Assembly (NCBI RefSeq): GCF_009363155.1
Contig: NZ_CP045302.1
Span: 1,129,001 to 1,193,000, forward strand
From: Azotobacter salinestris
GTDB taxonomy: Bacteria; Pseudomonadota; Gammaproteobacteria; Pseudomonadales; Pseudomonadaceae
DNA length: 64,000 nucleotides
Direction: 5' to 3'
Shown one piece after another: positions 28,701-36,899 of the stretch. The translations under genes and the position numbers were made by a program. The first letter of the stretch is position 1. Each line of letters begins with the position of its first letter. The notes under the pieces were generated by a model. That model was given only the letters and a program-made list of their open reading frames with translations. It searched no databases and was not told the DNA's origin.

Positions 28701-29026
28701 ATTACCGTTGTGCGGAGCATCCCACCTGACACGATGAAAGGCGACATGCCGTTAATGGCCTGTCTTCCCTTTGCATCTCTGTTGGTGTTGAACTCCCAAG
28801 CTATGGCGACACCGGTCGACACAAGCGGTTGTGCGAAAAGACCGAGCTTCGAATCGAAGCTCCAGCTACCACTCTGTGCGCTTCCCTTAGTGCTTGGCGC
28901 GCCAAGGGACAGACTTGCGAAGAATCCATTGGTTAATGCGGTGAACAGGCCGGCACCAGACCAGCGAAGCACAGTGCGCCGGCTCAGTTGGTGGGACTCA
29001 GGGAGAGATTCTGACTTTCTGGACAT
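25754..29026 (-). CDS. TAT-exported multidomain protein, probable polysaccharide-active
   Basis: A protein of 1090 residues; the start at 29026 is preceded by GGAG at eight bases. The N-terminus has a twin-arginine signal (SRRTVLRWSGAGLF, about residues 15-30) and a hydrophobic stretch. A beta-rich module follows (about 50-210, carbohydrate-binding-like), then an Ig-like module with ATTVRNLGGEASAAFPVQL (about 225-310), a second large beta-rich domain, and an alpha-helical C-terminal half with AGLRALTYMG, EGYRLTGNPEYLRRAEYWA and similar repeats. This suggests an alpha/alpha-toroid like that of six-hairpin glycosidases, epimerases or lyases. I cannot name a family. Base composition is lower in GC than the surrounding hrpA. 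Its stop codon lies at the edge of the IS200 element, so the extreme C-terminus may have been altered. Confidence 0.6.
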   Translation of the reverse strand: MSRKSESLPESHQLSRRTVLRWSGAGLFTALTNGFFASLSLGAPSTKGSAQSGSWSFDSKLGLFAQPLVSTGVAIAWEFNTNRDAKGRQAINGMSPFIVSGGMLRTTVIGFDPFISVPPVRLIGRRDRQLRMRAKGSGGGGRRFALYFMTEESPKLSGDKMIVVDLPLDGEFHELMLDLGAAHQQWMTGTVTMIRLDIEPGGSSEGTELEIDYIRIERLAARLSATTPTLSLGSIRPGEEFELATTVRNLGGEASAAFPVQLTLPEGVMLTAGDTVANVPALAPNAEVTLSWIARVSESVPGAVTIDLAAPGGAFRFGAVVPAVPDAKLLQDWSPSGVKVFRDSSGHIYLQNADVRIVFLSGRRGFTQALLGVRASERWRLLASSQPLTWICVQTASGPELLPVVPDKVRLVAGNRSQVILNGEVKDAAGTRWSVELSYSLGADDVFVRASYTATPDHDSDLLAFRGPSLTAGERSFGSVQDMALFPGLEWLVAGERSSGTLDVLPPHHLRSTPSPFKVTVPLMAVLQDGGLVSLQWDTNQAWDGNRRHPTPRFASPNWIEGQANHALTLFVPDIPELVDENAPWATAAPYSAVAGRPLQVRAELVAEVTGDVLRAIDHWYAVHGLPEPADKPFSWEQELALIRHAYVTSYWVPDIKGWPHVYGGKPQPFVPYAAVLQIAGLLATNPAEQQAAFDRVREFVDNVLVLNGPGALGDLSGGSIRMFHAPFYLGHLEGALPHWQKQIAVLLAGQKSDGSWRFDPGNSSVRRQLGELGAEGLGLTAVPAQLLLRYARLTGDARALDAGLRALTYMGKFNVPRAAQTWEVPVHSPDVLASAYGVGSFVEGYRLTGNPEYLRRAEYWARTGLPFLSAWTDPERPMLPYASVPVFGATSFLMPWFGRAVQWNGLVFAYFLLDLLEAAGPSLNFPWQKLAEGLVVSAMYQQRTEEPAKGGYPDVWDLRENFPGKNMDINPELVAKPAIMLMGYPTDVQTVLLQRAGKVVQFSTAAAVSNAAWGAEDLSATLRFYDGATSQLMVVGLPTSRGVVVDGRALVEVAHLDSDDVVEGWKRLGDKTLLIKLRHAAESKLTVIF

Positions 29027-29201
29027 AGGAGGATCTCCAATGACAGCTTCCTGTACTTCGCGCAGCCATAGCGACGGCGCGCTCCTGTAATACCAAGGTA
29101 GGTAGCGCATGAATGGCATGGATCGGACTGGCTCAAATAGCTTCGGCCGTCTTTGACACTGTGATCCCAGAGTCGTCCTACCCGAGCTTGCAGCCCATAC
29201 C

Positions 29202-29229
29202 GGGTGGGCAACGCTCCGCTTGCCCACCC
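29202..29229. repeat. Palindromic intergenic repeat, copy 3 (single hairpin)
   Basis: Arms GGGTGGGCAA/TTGCCCACCC of ten bp with an eight-base loop lie just downstream of the hrpA stop (29239). It is the one-hairpin version of the family at 2256 and 9778. Confidence 0.7.
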
Positions 29230-29238
29230 TGGATGGCA

Positions 29239-32200
29239 TCAGGTTTCCACCAGACTCCACTGCTTGCTCAACCGCTTGTCCGACACCGGCACCTTGGTCC
29301 CCAGCTGCTGGGCGAACAGCGACACCCGGTATTCCTCCAGCATCCAGCGGTACAGGGTCAGGTTGGGGTCGCGCTTGCCTTCCTGGGCGTGCTTGGCGGC
29401 GCGGGCCTGGTACTGTTCCCAGAGGCCGGCGAGTTCGCCGGTCCAGACGCGGTCGCGCTGGAGCTGGCCGCCGACCTTGTCGAGGCGCTGCTCGATGGCT
29501 TTCAGATAGCGGGGATACTCGCGCAGCCATTCGGCCGGCGTGTCGCGGACGAAGCCGGGGTAGACGAGCCGGGCGAGCTGGGCCTTGATGTCGTTGAGGG
29601 CGACGGCCTGGGCCAGGTCGATGCGGCCCTTGAAGCGCTTCTGCAGGTCGTGGCGGAGCTTGAGGATTTCCAGCACCAGCTTCGCCAGGCGGCCGGCATG
29701 CTCGGCCCAGGCGCCACGCTTGCGCTCGGCCAGCGCGGCCAGCGCGACACCGTCGCGGGGCAGCTGCGGCTCGCCATCGAGGATGCAGGCGTCGAGACTG
29801 GCCAGCAGGATGTCCTCGATCAGGGCATCCGGCTTGCCCATGTCGCGATACAGCAAGCTGAGCTCGGTGAGACCCGGCAGCTTGCCGCGCAGCTGCTTGG
29901 CCGATTCGGCCAGTTGCTGCAGGAGCAGGCGCTGCAGGGCACGGCGGTGCTGGAAGTCGGCCTCAGCCTGGGTGGGGAAGCGGTTCTCCTTCACCGTGCA
30001 GCCCTCTTCCACCAGCGCCGGGAACACGGTCATGGACAGGCCGGCGATCTTCTGCTGGGTCTTTTCCGCCACCGGGGCGAAGGCCCTGGCCTCGACCGGA
30101 GCAGCCGCGGCCTTCTGCTGCGGGATAGCCAGGGCCGCCTGGCTGGCTTCGGCGAAGCGGGCAGTCAGCTCGGCCAGGTCACGGCCCTCGCCGAGGAACT
30201 TGCCGCGGGCATCGACCACTTCGATGTTCATCTTCAGGTGGCTTTCGAGCTGAGCGGCGGCCTCCATCCAGGCCTCTTCGGGCACGCGGGCGCCGGTCAT
30301 GCGCGTCAGCTCGCGGCCCAGCGCCTCGGGCAAGGCGCCTTCGGCGAAGACCAGCTTGGCCAGCGCCGCCTTGACGAAGTCCGGCACCGGCACGAAGTTC
30401 TTGCGGATCGCTTTGGGCAGGTTGCGCACCAGAGCCACGCATTTGGCCTCCAAGAGGCCCGGCACCAGCCAGTCGAGGCGCTCGGCCGGCAGTTGCGGCA
30501 ACAGCGGCGCCGGCACGCGGACGGTCACCCCGTCGCGCGGATGGCCCGGCTCGAAGTGGTAGGTCAGCGGCAGCTGCAGCTCGCCGAGGCGCAGGCTGTC
30601 CGGATACTGCGCGGCGGTGACCTCGCTGGCATCGCGGGCCAGCACGTCCTCCTCGCGCATCATCAACAGCTGCGGATCCTTCGCGCTCTCGCGCTTGTAC
30701 CAGCTGTCGAAGCTGGAAGTCTGGTAGATGTCCGCCGGCAGACGCGCCTCGTAGTAGGCGAACAGGGTTTCCTCGTCGGCGAGAATGTCGCGCCGGCGCG
30801 CCTTGGCCTCCAGCTCGTCGAGCAGCTCCAGCAGCTCGCGGTTGGCGGTCAGGCATTTGGCGCGGCTGGCGATCTCGCCACGCACCAGAGCCTCGCGGAT
30901 GAACAGCTCGCGGGCGATGAGCGGATCGACCGGCCCGTAGTGCACCGGGCGGCGGCCGACCACGATCAGCCCGTAAAGGGTGATCTGCTCGAAGGCGACG
31001 ACCTGACCGCGCTTCTTCTCCCAGTGCGGCTCGAAGTGGTTCTTCTTGACCAGATGGCCGGCCAGCGGCTCGATCCACTCCGGGTCGATCTTCGCCACCA
31101 TGCGGGCGAACAGCTTGGTGGTCTCGACCAGCTCGGCGGCCATCACCCAGGCCGGCTTCTTGCGGCCGATCACGCTGGAAGGATGGATCCAGAACCGCCG
31201 CTGGCGGGCGCCGAGGTAGTCGCCCTCCTCGGTCTTCTGGCCGACCTGGCTGAGCAGGCCGGAGAGGATCGCCTTGTGGATGGCGGCGTAGTTCCTGGCC
31301 TTCTGCGCGGCTTCGCTGGCCTCGACCTGCTGGCGGGCGATGGCGTTGACCTTGTTGTCCTTGGTCGGGGCGATCTGTCCGGTGGAAAAGCCTTCGGCGT
31401 TTTCCACCCTACGGGAGTCGGATTTTGCGTAGGGTGGATGGCCGGAGCCATCCACCGACTTTCCGGTGCCGAGCTTCAGCTCGCGGCAGATCAGGGTGAG
31501 CTGGCGGTGGGCGTCGCGCCACTCGCGCAGGCGCAGGTAGTTGAGGAAGTTCTTCCGGCACCAAGAACGCAGGGCATTGGCACCCAGCGCCTGGCGCTGC
31601 TCCTCGAAGCCGCGCCAGAGGTTGATCAGCGCGGCGAAGTCGGAGTCCGGGTCCTTCCACTGGGCATGGGCCTGGTCGGCGGCCTGCTGGCGGTCCGCCG
31701 GACGCTCGCGCACGTCCTGCACGGACAGCGCGCTGGCGACGATCAGCACTTCCTCCAGGCTGCCCTGGCGGGCGGCCTCCAGCAGCATGCGGCCGAGGCG
31801 CGGGTCCACCGGCAGGCGTGCCAGCTGGCGGCCGAGCAGGGTGAGCTGGCCCTCGCGGGTGACCGCGGAGAGCTCCTGCAGCAGGTTGAAGCCGTCGCTG
31901 ATCGCCTTGCCGTCCGGCGGCTCGATGAAGGGGAAATCCTCGATGCTGCCCAGGCGCAGGTGGAGCATCTGCAGGATCACCGCGGCGAGGTTGGTGCGCA
32001 GGATCTCCGGATCGGTGAACTCCGGACGGGCGAGAAAATCCTCCTCGCTGTAGAGGCGCACACAGATGCCCGGCTCGACCCGCCCACAGCGGCCCTTGCG
32101 CTGGTTGGCGCTGGCCTGGGAGATGGCCTCGATGGGCAGGCGCTGGACCTTGGCGCGGTAGCTGTAGCGGCTGATCCGTGCGGTGCCGCTGTCGATCACG

Positions 32201-33306
32201 TAGCGGATGCCCGGCACGGTGAGCGAGGTTTCCGCGACGTTGGTCGCCAGGACGATCTTGCGTCCGGCCGCCGGGCGGAAGATCTTCTGCTGCTCGGCCG
32301 GGGTCAGGCGGGCGTAGAGCGGCAGGACCTCGGTGTGTTTCAGGTTGGCCTTGCGCAGCACCTCGGCGCAGTCGCGGATCTCGCGCTCGCCGGGGAGGAA
32401 CACCAGCACGTCGCCGGGACGCTTGCCGACCGAGCGCTCGTGGGCGGCGATCTCGTCAAGGGCGGCGAGGATGCCCTGATCGACGGTCAGGTCGTCCTCG
32501 ACCCGGTTGCCCTCCTCGTCCACTTCGGCAGCCAGCGGGCGGTACCAGGTTTCCACCGGGTAGGTGCGGCCGGACACCTCGACGATGGGCGCATCGCCGA
32601 AGTGCCTGGAGAAACGCTCCAGGTCGATGGTCGCCGAGGTAATGATGACCTTGAGATCGGGCCGGCGCGGCAGCAGGGTCTTCAGGTAGCCGAGCAGGAA
32701 GTCGATGTTCAGGCTGCGCTCATGGGCCTCGTCGACGATGATGGTGTCGTAGCGCTCCAGGTAGCGGTCGTGCTGGGTCTCGGCGAGCAGGATGCCGTCG
32801 GTCATCAGCTTGATCAGGCTGCGCTCGTTGGACTGGTCCTCGAAGCGCACCTGGTAGCCGACCAGCTCGCCCAAGGGCGAACCGATCTCCTCCGCCACCC
32901 GGGTGGCCACGCTGCGCGCGGCCAGGCGCCGCGGCTGGGTGTGGCCGATCAGCCCGTGCACGCCGCAACCGATCTCCAGGCAGATCTTCGGCAACTGGGT
33001 GGTCTTGCCAGAGCCGGTCTCGCCGGCGATCACCAGCACCTGGTGCTTCTCCAGCGCCGCCTTGATCTCCTCGCGCTTGGCGGCGATGGGCAGTTGATCG
33101 TCGTAGCGCAGCGCCGGCACGCTGGCCCGCCGCGCCTCGACCTTGGCGCAGGAGGCCTGGAAACGCTCCAGCCACTGCGCCTGCCTGGCTTCATCCGGCT
33201 TCTTGCGCAGCTCGTGGACTTGGCGGCGCAGGCGGTGACGGTCGGCGATCAGGGCGTGGTCGAGGTTGTGCAGCAGCTGGTCGAAGGCAGGTGTTGCGTC
33301 GGTCAT
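29239..33306 (-). CDS. hrpA: ATP-dependent RNA helicase HrpA (with repeat-derived insertion)
   Basis: A protein of 1355 residues, slightly longer than the 1300 of E. coli HrpA; the start at 33306 (MTDATPAFDQ) fits the family. Helicase motifs include Walker A GETGSGKT (residues 95-102), DEAHERS (about 198), TSATID and later QRKGRCGRVEPG. The long C-terminal region of HrpA is present (ARQRRFWIHPSSVIGRKKP onward). HrpA is a DEAH-box helicase acting on mRNA and on stalled ribosomes. Between ELKLGTG and NYAAIHKAIL lies an unusual segment of about 55 residues. It includes about 26 residues (near 617-642) encoded by a copy of the palindromic repeat (31381-31456). The frame remains open through it. 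Confidence 0.95.
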   Translation of the reverse strand: MTDATPAFDQLLHNLDHALIADRHRLRRQVHELRKKPDEARQAQWLERFQASCAKVEARRASVPALRYDDQLPIAAKREEIKAALEKHQVLVIAGETGSGKTTQLPKICLEIGCGVHGLIGHTQPRRLAARSVATRVAEEIGSPLGELVGYQVRFEDQSNERSLIKLMTDGILLAETQHDRYLERYDTIIVDEAHERSLNIDFLLGYLKTLLPRRPDLKVIITSATIDLERFSRHFGDAPIVEVSGRTYPVETWYRPLAAEVDEEGNRVEDDLTVDQGILAALDEIAAHERSVGKRPGDVLVFLPGEREIRDCAEVLRKANLKHTEVLPLYARLTPAEQQKIFRPAAGRKIVLATNVAETSLTVPGIRYVIDSGTARISRYSYRAKVQRLPIEAISQASANQRKGRCGRVEPGICVRLYSEEDFLARPEFTDPEILRTNLAAVILQMLHLRLGSIEDFPFIEPPDGKAISDGFNLLQELSAVTREGQLTLLGRQLARLPVDPRLGRMLLEAARQGSLEEVLIVASALSVQDVRERPADRQQAADQAHAQWKDPDSDFAALINLWRGFEEQRQALGANALRSWCRKNFLNYLRLREWRDAHRQLTLICRELKLGTGKSVDGSGHPPYAKSDSRRVENAEGFSTGQIAPTKDNKVNAIARQQVEASEAAQKARNYAAIHKAILSGLLSQVGQKTEEGDYLGARQRRFWIHPSSVIGRKKPAWVMAAELVETTKLFARMVAKIDPEWIEPLAGHLVKKNHFEPHWEKKRGQVVAFEQITLYGLIVVGRRPVHYGPVDPLIARELFIREALVRGEIASRAKCLTANRELLELLDELEAKARRRDILADEETLFAYYEARLPADIYQTSSFDSWYKRESAKDPQLLMMREEDVLARDASEVTAAQYPDSLRLGELQLPLTYHFEPGHPRDGVTVRVPAPLLPQLPAERLDWLVPGLLEAKCVALVRNLPKAIRKNFVPVPDFVKAALAKLVFAEGALPEALGRELTRMTGARVPEEAWMEAAAQLESHLKMNIEVVDARGKFLGEGRDLAELTARFAEASQAALAIPQQKAAAAPVEARAFAPVAEKTQQKIAGLSMTVFPALVEEGCTVKENRFPTQAEADFQHRRALQRLLLQQLAESAKQLRGKLPGLTELSLLYRDMGKPDALIEDILLASLDACILDGEPQLPRDGVALAALAERKRGAWAEHAGRLAKLVLEILKLRHDLQKRFKGRIDLAQAVALNDIKAQLARLVYPGFVRDTPAEWLREYPRYLKAIEQRLDKVGGQLQRDRVWTGELAGLWEQYQARAAKHAQEGKRDPNLTLYRWMLEEYRVSLFAQQLGTKVPVSDKRLSKQWSLVET
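31381..31456. repeat. Palindromic repeat, copy 4, inside hrpA
   Basis: Two hairpins with arms GGTGGAAAA/TTTTCCACC and GGTGGATGGC/GCCATCCACC, plus the flank words CCCTAC and GTAGGG. These are the same parts as in the intergenic copies, but here translated in frame within hrpA. Confidence 0.85.
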
Positions 33307-33440
33307 GGACAGCCGTGGGCGATTGCGGGGAAAGGGCACGATTGTCGCAGATTTCGGCGAAAGGAGCCGCAAGCACGTGCGCTTCCGCACCGCCCCTGGA
33401 GCCGCCAGGGCCGGCAAGACTCGCTATATCGCAGCCGGAC

Positions 33441-34820
33441 TCAATAGGCGTTCTTGTCCACGAATCCCTTGTACAGCGTAAGCCCGATGATCTTCAGATC
33501 CAGCCACAGCGACCAGTTGTCGATGTACCAGAGGTCGCACTCGACGCGTTTCTGCATCTTTTCCAGAACGTCGGTCTCGCCACGATAGCCGCTGACCTGC
33601 GCCCAGCCGGTAATGCCCGGCTTGACCTTGTGCCGCTGCATGTAGGACTCGACCAGGTCCTTGTAGTACTCGTTGTGCGCCAGCGCATGGGGGCGCGGCC
33701 CGACGATGGACATGCGCCCCTGAAGCACATTGAAGAACTGCGGCAGTTCGTCCAGGCTGGTCCGCCGCAGGAAGGCGCCCAGCGGCGTGACCCGGGCATC
33801 GTCGCGCGTGGCCTGGGTCACTTCGCCCTCCGCCTCCCTGTGCACCACCATCGTCCGGAACTTGTAGACCTTGAAGCGCTTGCCGTTGATACCGGTACGG
33901 TACTGCTTGAACAGCATCGGCCCGCGGGAAGTGAGCTTGACGGCCAGACCGATCGCCACGGCGAGAGGCAGAACCAGCAACACGATCGGAATGCCGAGCA
34001 GTAGATCCTCCAGCCGCTTGAACAGCCGTGCCGGACCATCCATGGGGCTGCAGCTCAGGTCCAGGGTGTAGAGACCGGCGATATGGCTGACCCTGTGATT
34101 GAGCAGGCGGATATCGCCCCATTCGGGAATGAAGCGCACCGCCGCCGTGTGGTGGCGCAGCGCATAGAGGATCGAACGGATGGCGCCCCCCTCACTCATG
34201 GGAAGGCAAAGCCAGACCTCGTGTACCGCATGCGCACTCACTTCGGCAGCCAGGCTTTCCAGCCAGCTCTCGTCATGGCGGAACGGCAGACTGTGGACCA
34301 CCTTGAAGCCGTACTCCTCCAGTGCCCGACCGCTGCTCAGGCGCTCGGCGCCCTCTCCTCCCGACTCCACCAGCAGTACCGTTTTCAGGTTCCTGCCGGA
34401 GGCACGCAGGCGGCGCAGGACCAGAAAGACACAGAAACGCAGCAGCAGGCATGTACTCCAGCCGATCAGCAGCAGGCTGACGAACCAGAGTCGCGAATAG
34501 GTTTCCGACACCTTGAGCAGGAAGGAAAGCGAAAGCAAAGTGCCTGCCGCCGCGAGCCAGGCGATGCTCAACACACTCGACTGGCGCAGAAAGGGTCGAC
34601 CCCGCTGGGAGCCATAGACGCCGCCCAGCGCCAGACAGAACACCACGACGATGCCCGTCAGGGAAGTCGCCGTGTTGTAGCGCCCCGGCATGTCGAAATC
34701 GCCAAAACGCAGGTAATACGCCGCAAATCCCGCGATGACGACAAGCAACAGATCCAGTAGCGCCACGAACAGCGGCACCGGATAACGCTCGGCAAAGGTG
34801 GGTTGATAAGCAGGAGTCAA
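33441..34820 (-). CDS. Undecaprenyl-phosphate sugar-phosphate transferase (WcaJ/WbaP/PslA-like)
   Basis: A protein of 459 residues starting with TTG at 34820, with AAGGA about seven bases upstream; no better ATG exists near. Four or five N-terminal membrane helices are followed by a nucleotide-binding-like domain and a fifth hydrophobic segment. The catalytic C-terminal bacterial-sugar-transferase domain has KLTSRGPMLFKQYRTG, FKVYKFRTM, TSLDELPQFFNVLQGRMSIV and GPRPHALAHNEYY. It transfers a sugar-1-phosphate, probably glucose, to undecaprenyl phosphate, the first step of a repeat-unit polysaccharide. It lies downstream of a GT4 gene on the same strand. Confidence 0.93.
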   Translation of the reverse strand: MTPAYQPTFAERYPVPLFVALLDLLLVVIAGFAAYYLRFGDFDMPGRYNTATSLTGIVVVFCLALGGVYGSQRGRPFLRQSSVLSIAWLAAAGTLLSLSFLLKVSETYSRLWFVSLLLIGWSTCLLLRFCVFLVLRRLRASGRNLKTVLLVESGGEGAERLSSGRALEEYGFKVVHSLPFRHDESWLESLAAEVSAHAVHEVWLCLPMSEGGAIRSILYALRHHTAAVRFIPEWGDIRLLNHRVSHIAGLYTLDLSCSPMDGPARLFKRLEDLLLGIPIVLLVLPLAVAIGLAVKLTSRGPMLFKQYRTGINGKRFKVYKFRTMVVHREAEGEVTQATRDDARVTPLGAFLRRTSLDELPQFFNVLQGRMSIVGPRPHALAHNEYYKDLVESYMQRHKVKPGITGWAQVSGYRGETDVLEKMQKRVECDLWYIDNWSLWLDLKIIGLTLYKGFVDKNAY

Positions 34821-34886
34821 GGGTATGTCCTTAGCGTCGGCAGCCCTGCTGGTTCGAAGGATGGACTCGAGTATGCTGGAAGTACG

Positions 34887-36104
34887 CTAGCCGACACACT
34901 CCTCCAGCAGCCTGGCATAGGCGGGCAGGCACACCGACTCCAGGTCGAAGCGATCCAGGACCGTCTGCCGGGCCGCGGCACGCATGTCATCGTAGCGCCC
35001 GGGATGGGCCAGTACGTCGCACACCCGCTCAGCCAGGCCCGCCACATCGAAGAAGTCCACCAGCAGCCCGTTCCTCCCGTCCTCGATCGCATCCAGCACA
35101 GGTGCGGTACGGGAGCCCACCACCAGCGCACCGGCACTCATGGCCTCCAGCATCGACCAGGACAGTACGAAGGGGTATGTCAGATACACATGACAACGGG
35201 TGATCTGCATCAACTGCAGGAAGACCTCGTACTGGATATTGCCGAGGAAAAACACGCGCTGCGGATCAAGCCGCCTGGCTACCTCCATCAGGTAGCGCTG
35301 ACGGTAGGAGCCACTCTCGGGAGCGGCCCCATAGCTTACGCCGTCGCCGCCGACGATAAACACCTTGGCGTTCGGCCTGCGCGCCATGATCTCCGGTAGC
35401 GCCCGCATGAACATGTGGTATCCCCGTACAGGCTCCAGATTCCGTGCCACGAAGGTCAGCACCTCATCCCCCGGACGAATTTCCACCCCCCGGTCTGGCA
35501 AGGCGATCCTGGCCGAAGCATTCGGCCGGCACAGCCCGGTGTCGATGCCCTCGTGAATCACCCGCAACTTGTCGCCCACCCAGGAAGGCAACGTCGAGGC
35601 CTGCCAGGGAGTGGGCGACACGCCGTAGTCCATGGCCTCCATTGCCAGCAGCAGATTGGCATTCTTGCTCGCCAGGCGCGCCTGATCCTCAAGGCCCACA
35701 ACGGGAAACTCCGGATCGAACCCCAGGTCCTGCCCTTCGAGACGGTAGTAATACTCCATCAGGCAGACCAGCTTCGCCTGCGGAAATACCGCCTTGACGA
35801 ACAGTGCCTCTCCCCAGCCCGGATGCGCGAAGATCACGTCGGGCTCGAAGCCTGCAGCCTTCAAACGCTGCAAGGCCAGAGCACAGGCCTCGCCGCGAAT
35901 GACCTTCGACTCGAACTCCTGTGCCCAGGAATGAACGCCCGGTGCATTCCCCCGGCCCAGCGCATAACCGAGCACACGCATACCCTCGATTCCCGCGACC
36001 TGCCCCGCCCCCAGGCCGACCACTTCGTGTCCGCCTGCCTGGCAAAAGCGCACAAAATGCTTGAACTGTCCCGGGAAATTCTGGTGCACAAAAAGAAGTT
36101 TCAT
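34887..36104 (-). CDS. Glycosyltransferase family 4
   Basis: A protein of 405 residues with a GT-B fold. The N-terminus MKLLFVHQNFPGQFKHFVRF is typical of a GT4 branch. The C-terminal half has LTFVARNLEPVRGYHMFMRA and the donor-site region YPFVLSWSMLEAMSAGALVVGS, with the EX7E-like pattern. The gene is upstream of the initiating transferase (66-base gap) and probably adds the next sugar on the lipid carrier. Confidence 0.9.
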   Translation of the reverse strand: MKLLFVHQNFPGQFKHFVRFCQAGGHEVVGLGAGQVAGIEGMRVLGYALGRGNAPGVHSWAQEFESKVIRGEACALALQRLKAAGFEPDVIFAHPGWGEALFVKAVFPQAKLVCLMEYYYRLEGQDLGFDPEFPVVGLEDQARLASKNANLLLAMEAMDYGVSPTPWQASTLPSWVGDKLRVIHEGIDTGLCRPNASARIALPDRGVEIRPGDEVLTFVARNLEPVRGYHMFMRALPEIMARRPNAKVFIVGGDGVSYGAAPESGSYRQRYLMEVARRLDPQRVFFLGNIQYEVFLQLMQITRCHVYLTYPFVLSWSMLEAMSAGALVVGSRTAPVLDAIEDGRNGLLVDFFDVAGLAERVCDVLAHPGRYDDMRAAARQTVLDRFDLESVCLPAYARLLEECVG

Positions 36105-36899
36105 TCGAATTCAAAACCGGCAAATAAACTTGGGAGTCGTGAGCGCTGGATGCAACACTATTATGAAAATTGAAAGAGCATATCATGCTGCAACGATACC
36201 TCCCTGTCACGCGCTCGTGGCGTCACAATATTTCGAGAATGCACAGTCCCATGCGACGAAACACTGAGACAGTCGCACCTCTTGCAGAAGGCTAACTTGT
36301 CGAAGCCCTGTCATGGCAATTGACGCAATACCAGTGGAACTGGCACGACCAGCCACCCAGCAGTACGGCATAAAGCGACAATGCGACGCTCGATCATCGC
36401 CGATATATTCCAATAGCCAAGGAGCCAATAACCACACGAAGTCAGCCTGCCGGATCGACATGCGAGAGATGTTCTCTCAAGAACATTGCCCCACTCGAAC
36501 ATTGTCATCCGCAGCCATCGGCCTTCAATGAGGCCCAGATAGTCTGGCAGGCATGAACGGCCATTTTCCGGAACCTTTCGGCCCGACAGACAGCGCAACA
36601 CGATGAACACGTCAAGAGTGCAAATCGCCGCATGATCAGGGATGCATTCATGCCCCCTGAAGTCATACCGCACAGACACTCCGATACAAGCCCCCGCTGC
36701 TTCCGGAGCGCCACACGCATACTTCGCTCATGACAAGCCATCTCACTCAGCGAGCACCATGACATATCGCTCGACCAGGTTGTCGCACAAAGGCAGATTT
36801 CAGGCGTTATTCGCTGGAGCATCTGCGCACTGGCATCACCTCACCAAAGAGTCACGGCACCTCAAGGAAGATTGATCCGAATCATTGTTCGCGCCCTTA
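36105..36899. other. Long intergenic region left of IS630-A
   Basis: About 790 bases of intermediate GC without any frame resembling a protein family. Before the IS630 insertion it formed, with 37998-38388, a divergent regulatory region of about 1.2 kb between the GT4 gene and the gene at 38389. No operator or RNA motif could be identified. Confidence 0.5.

Noticed and set aside
29113-33447. Plus-strand frame of 1444 codons opposite hrpA
   Set aside because: Long only because of third-position GC in hrpA; no family, and hrpA motifs are complete on the other strand.
36311-36679. Minus-strand frame of 122 codons left of IS630-A
   Set aside because: No ribosome binding site, odd composition and competing frames of similar length on both strands.
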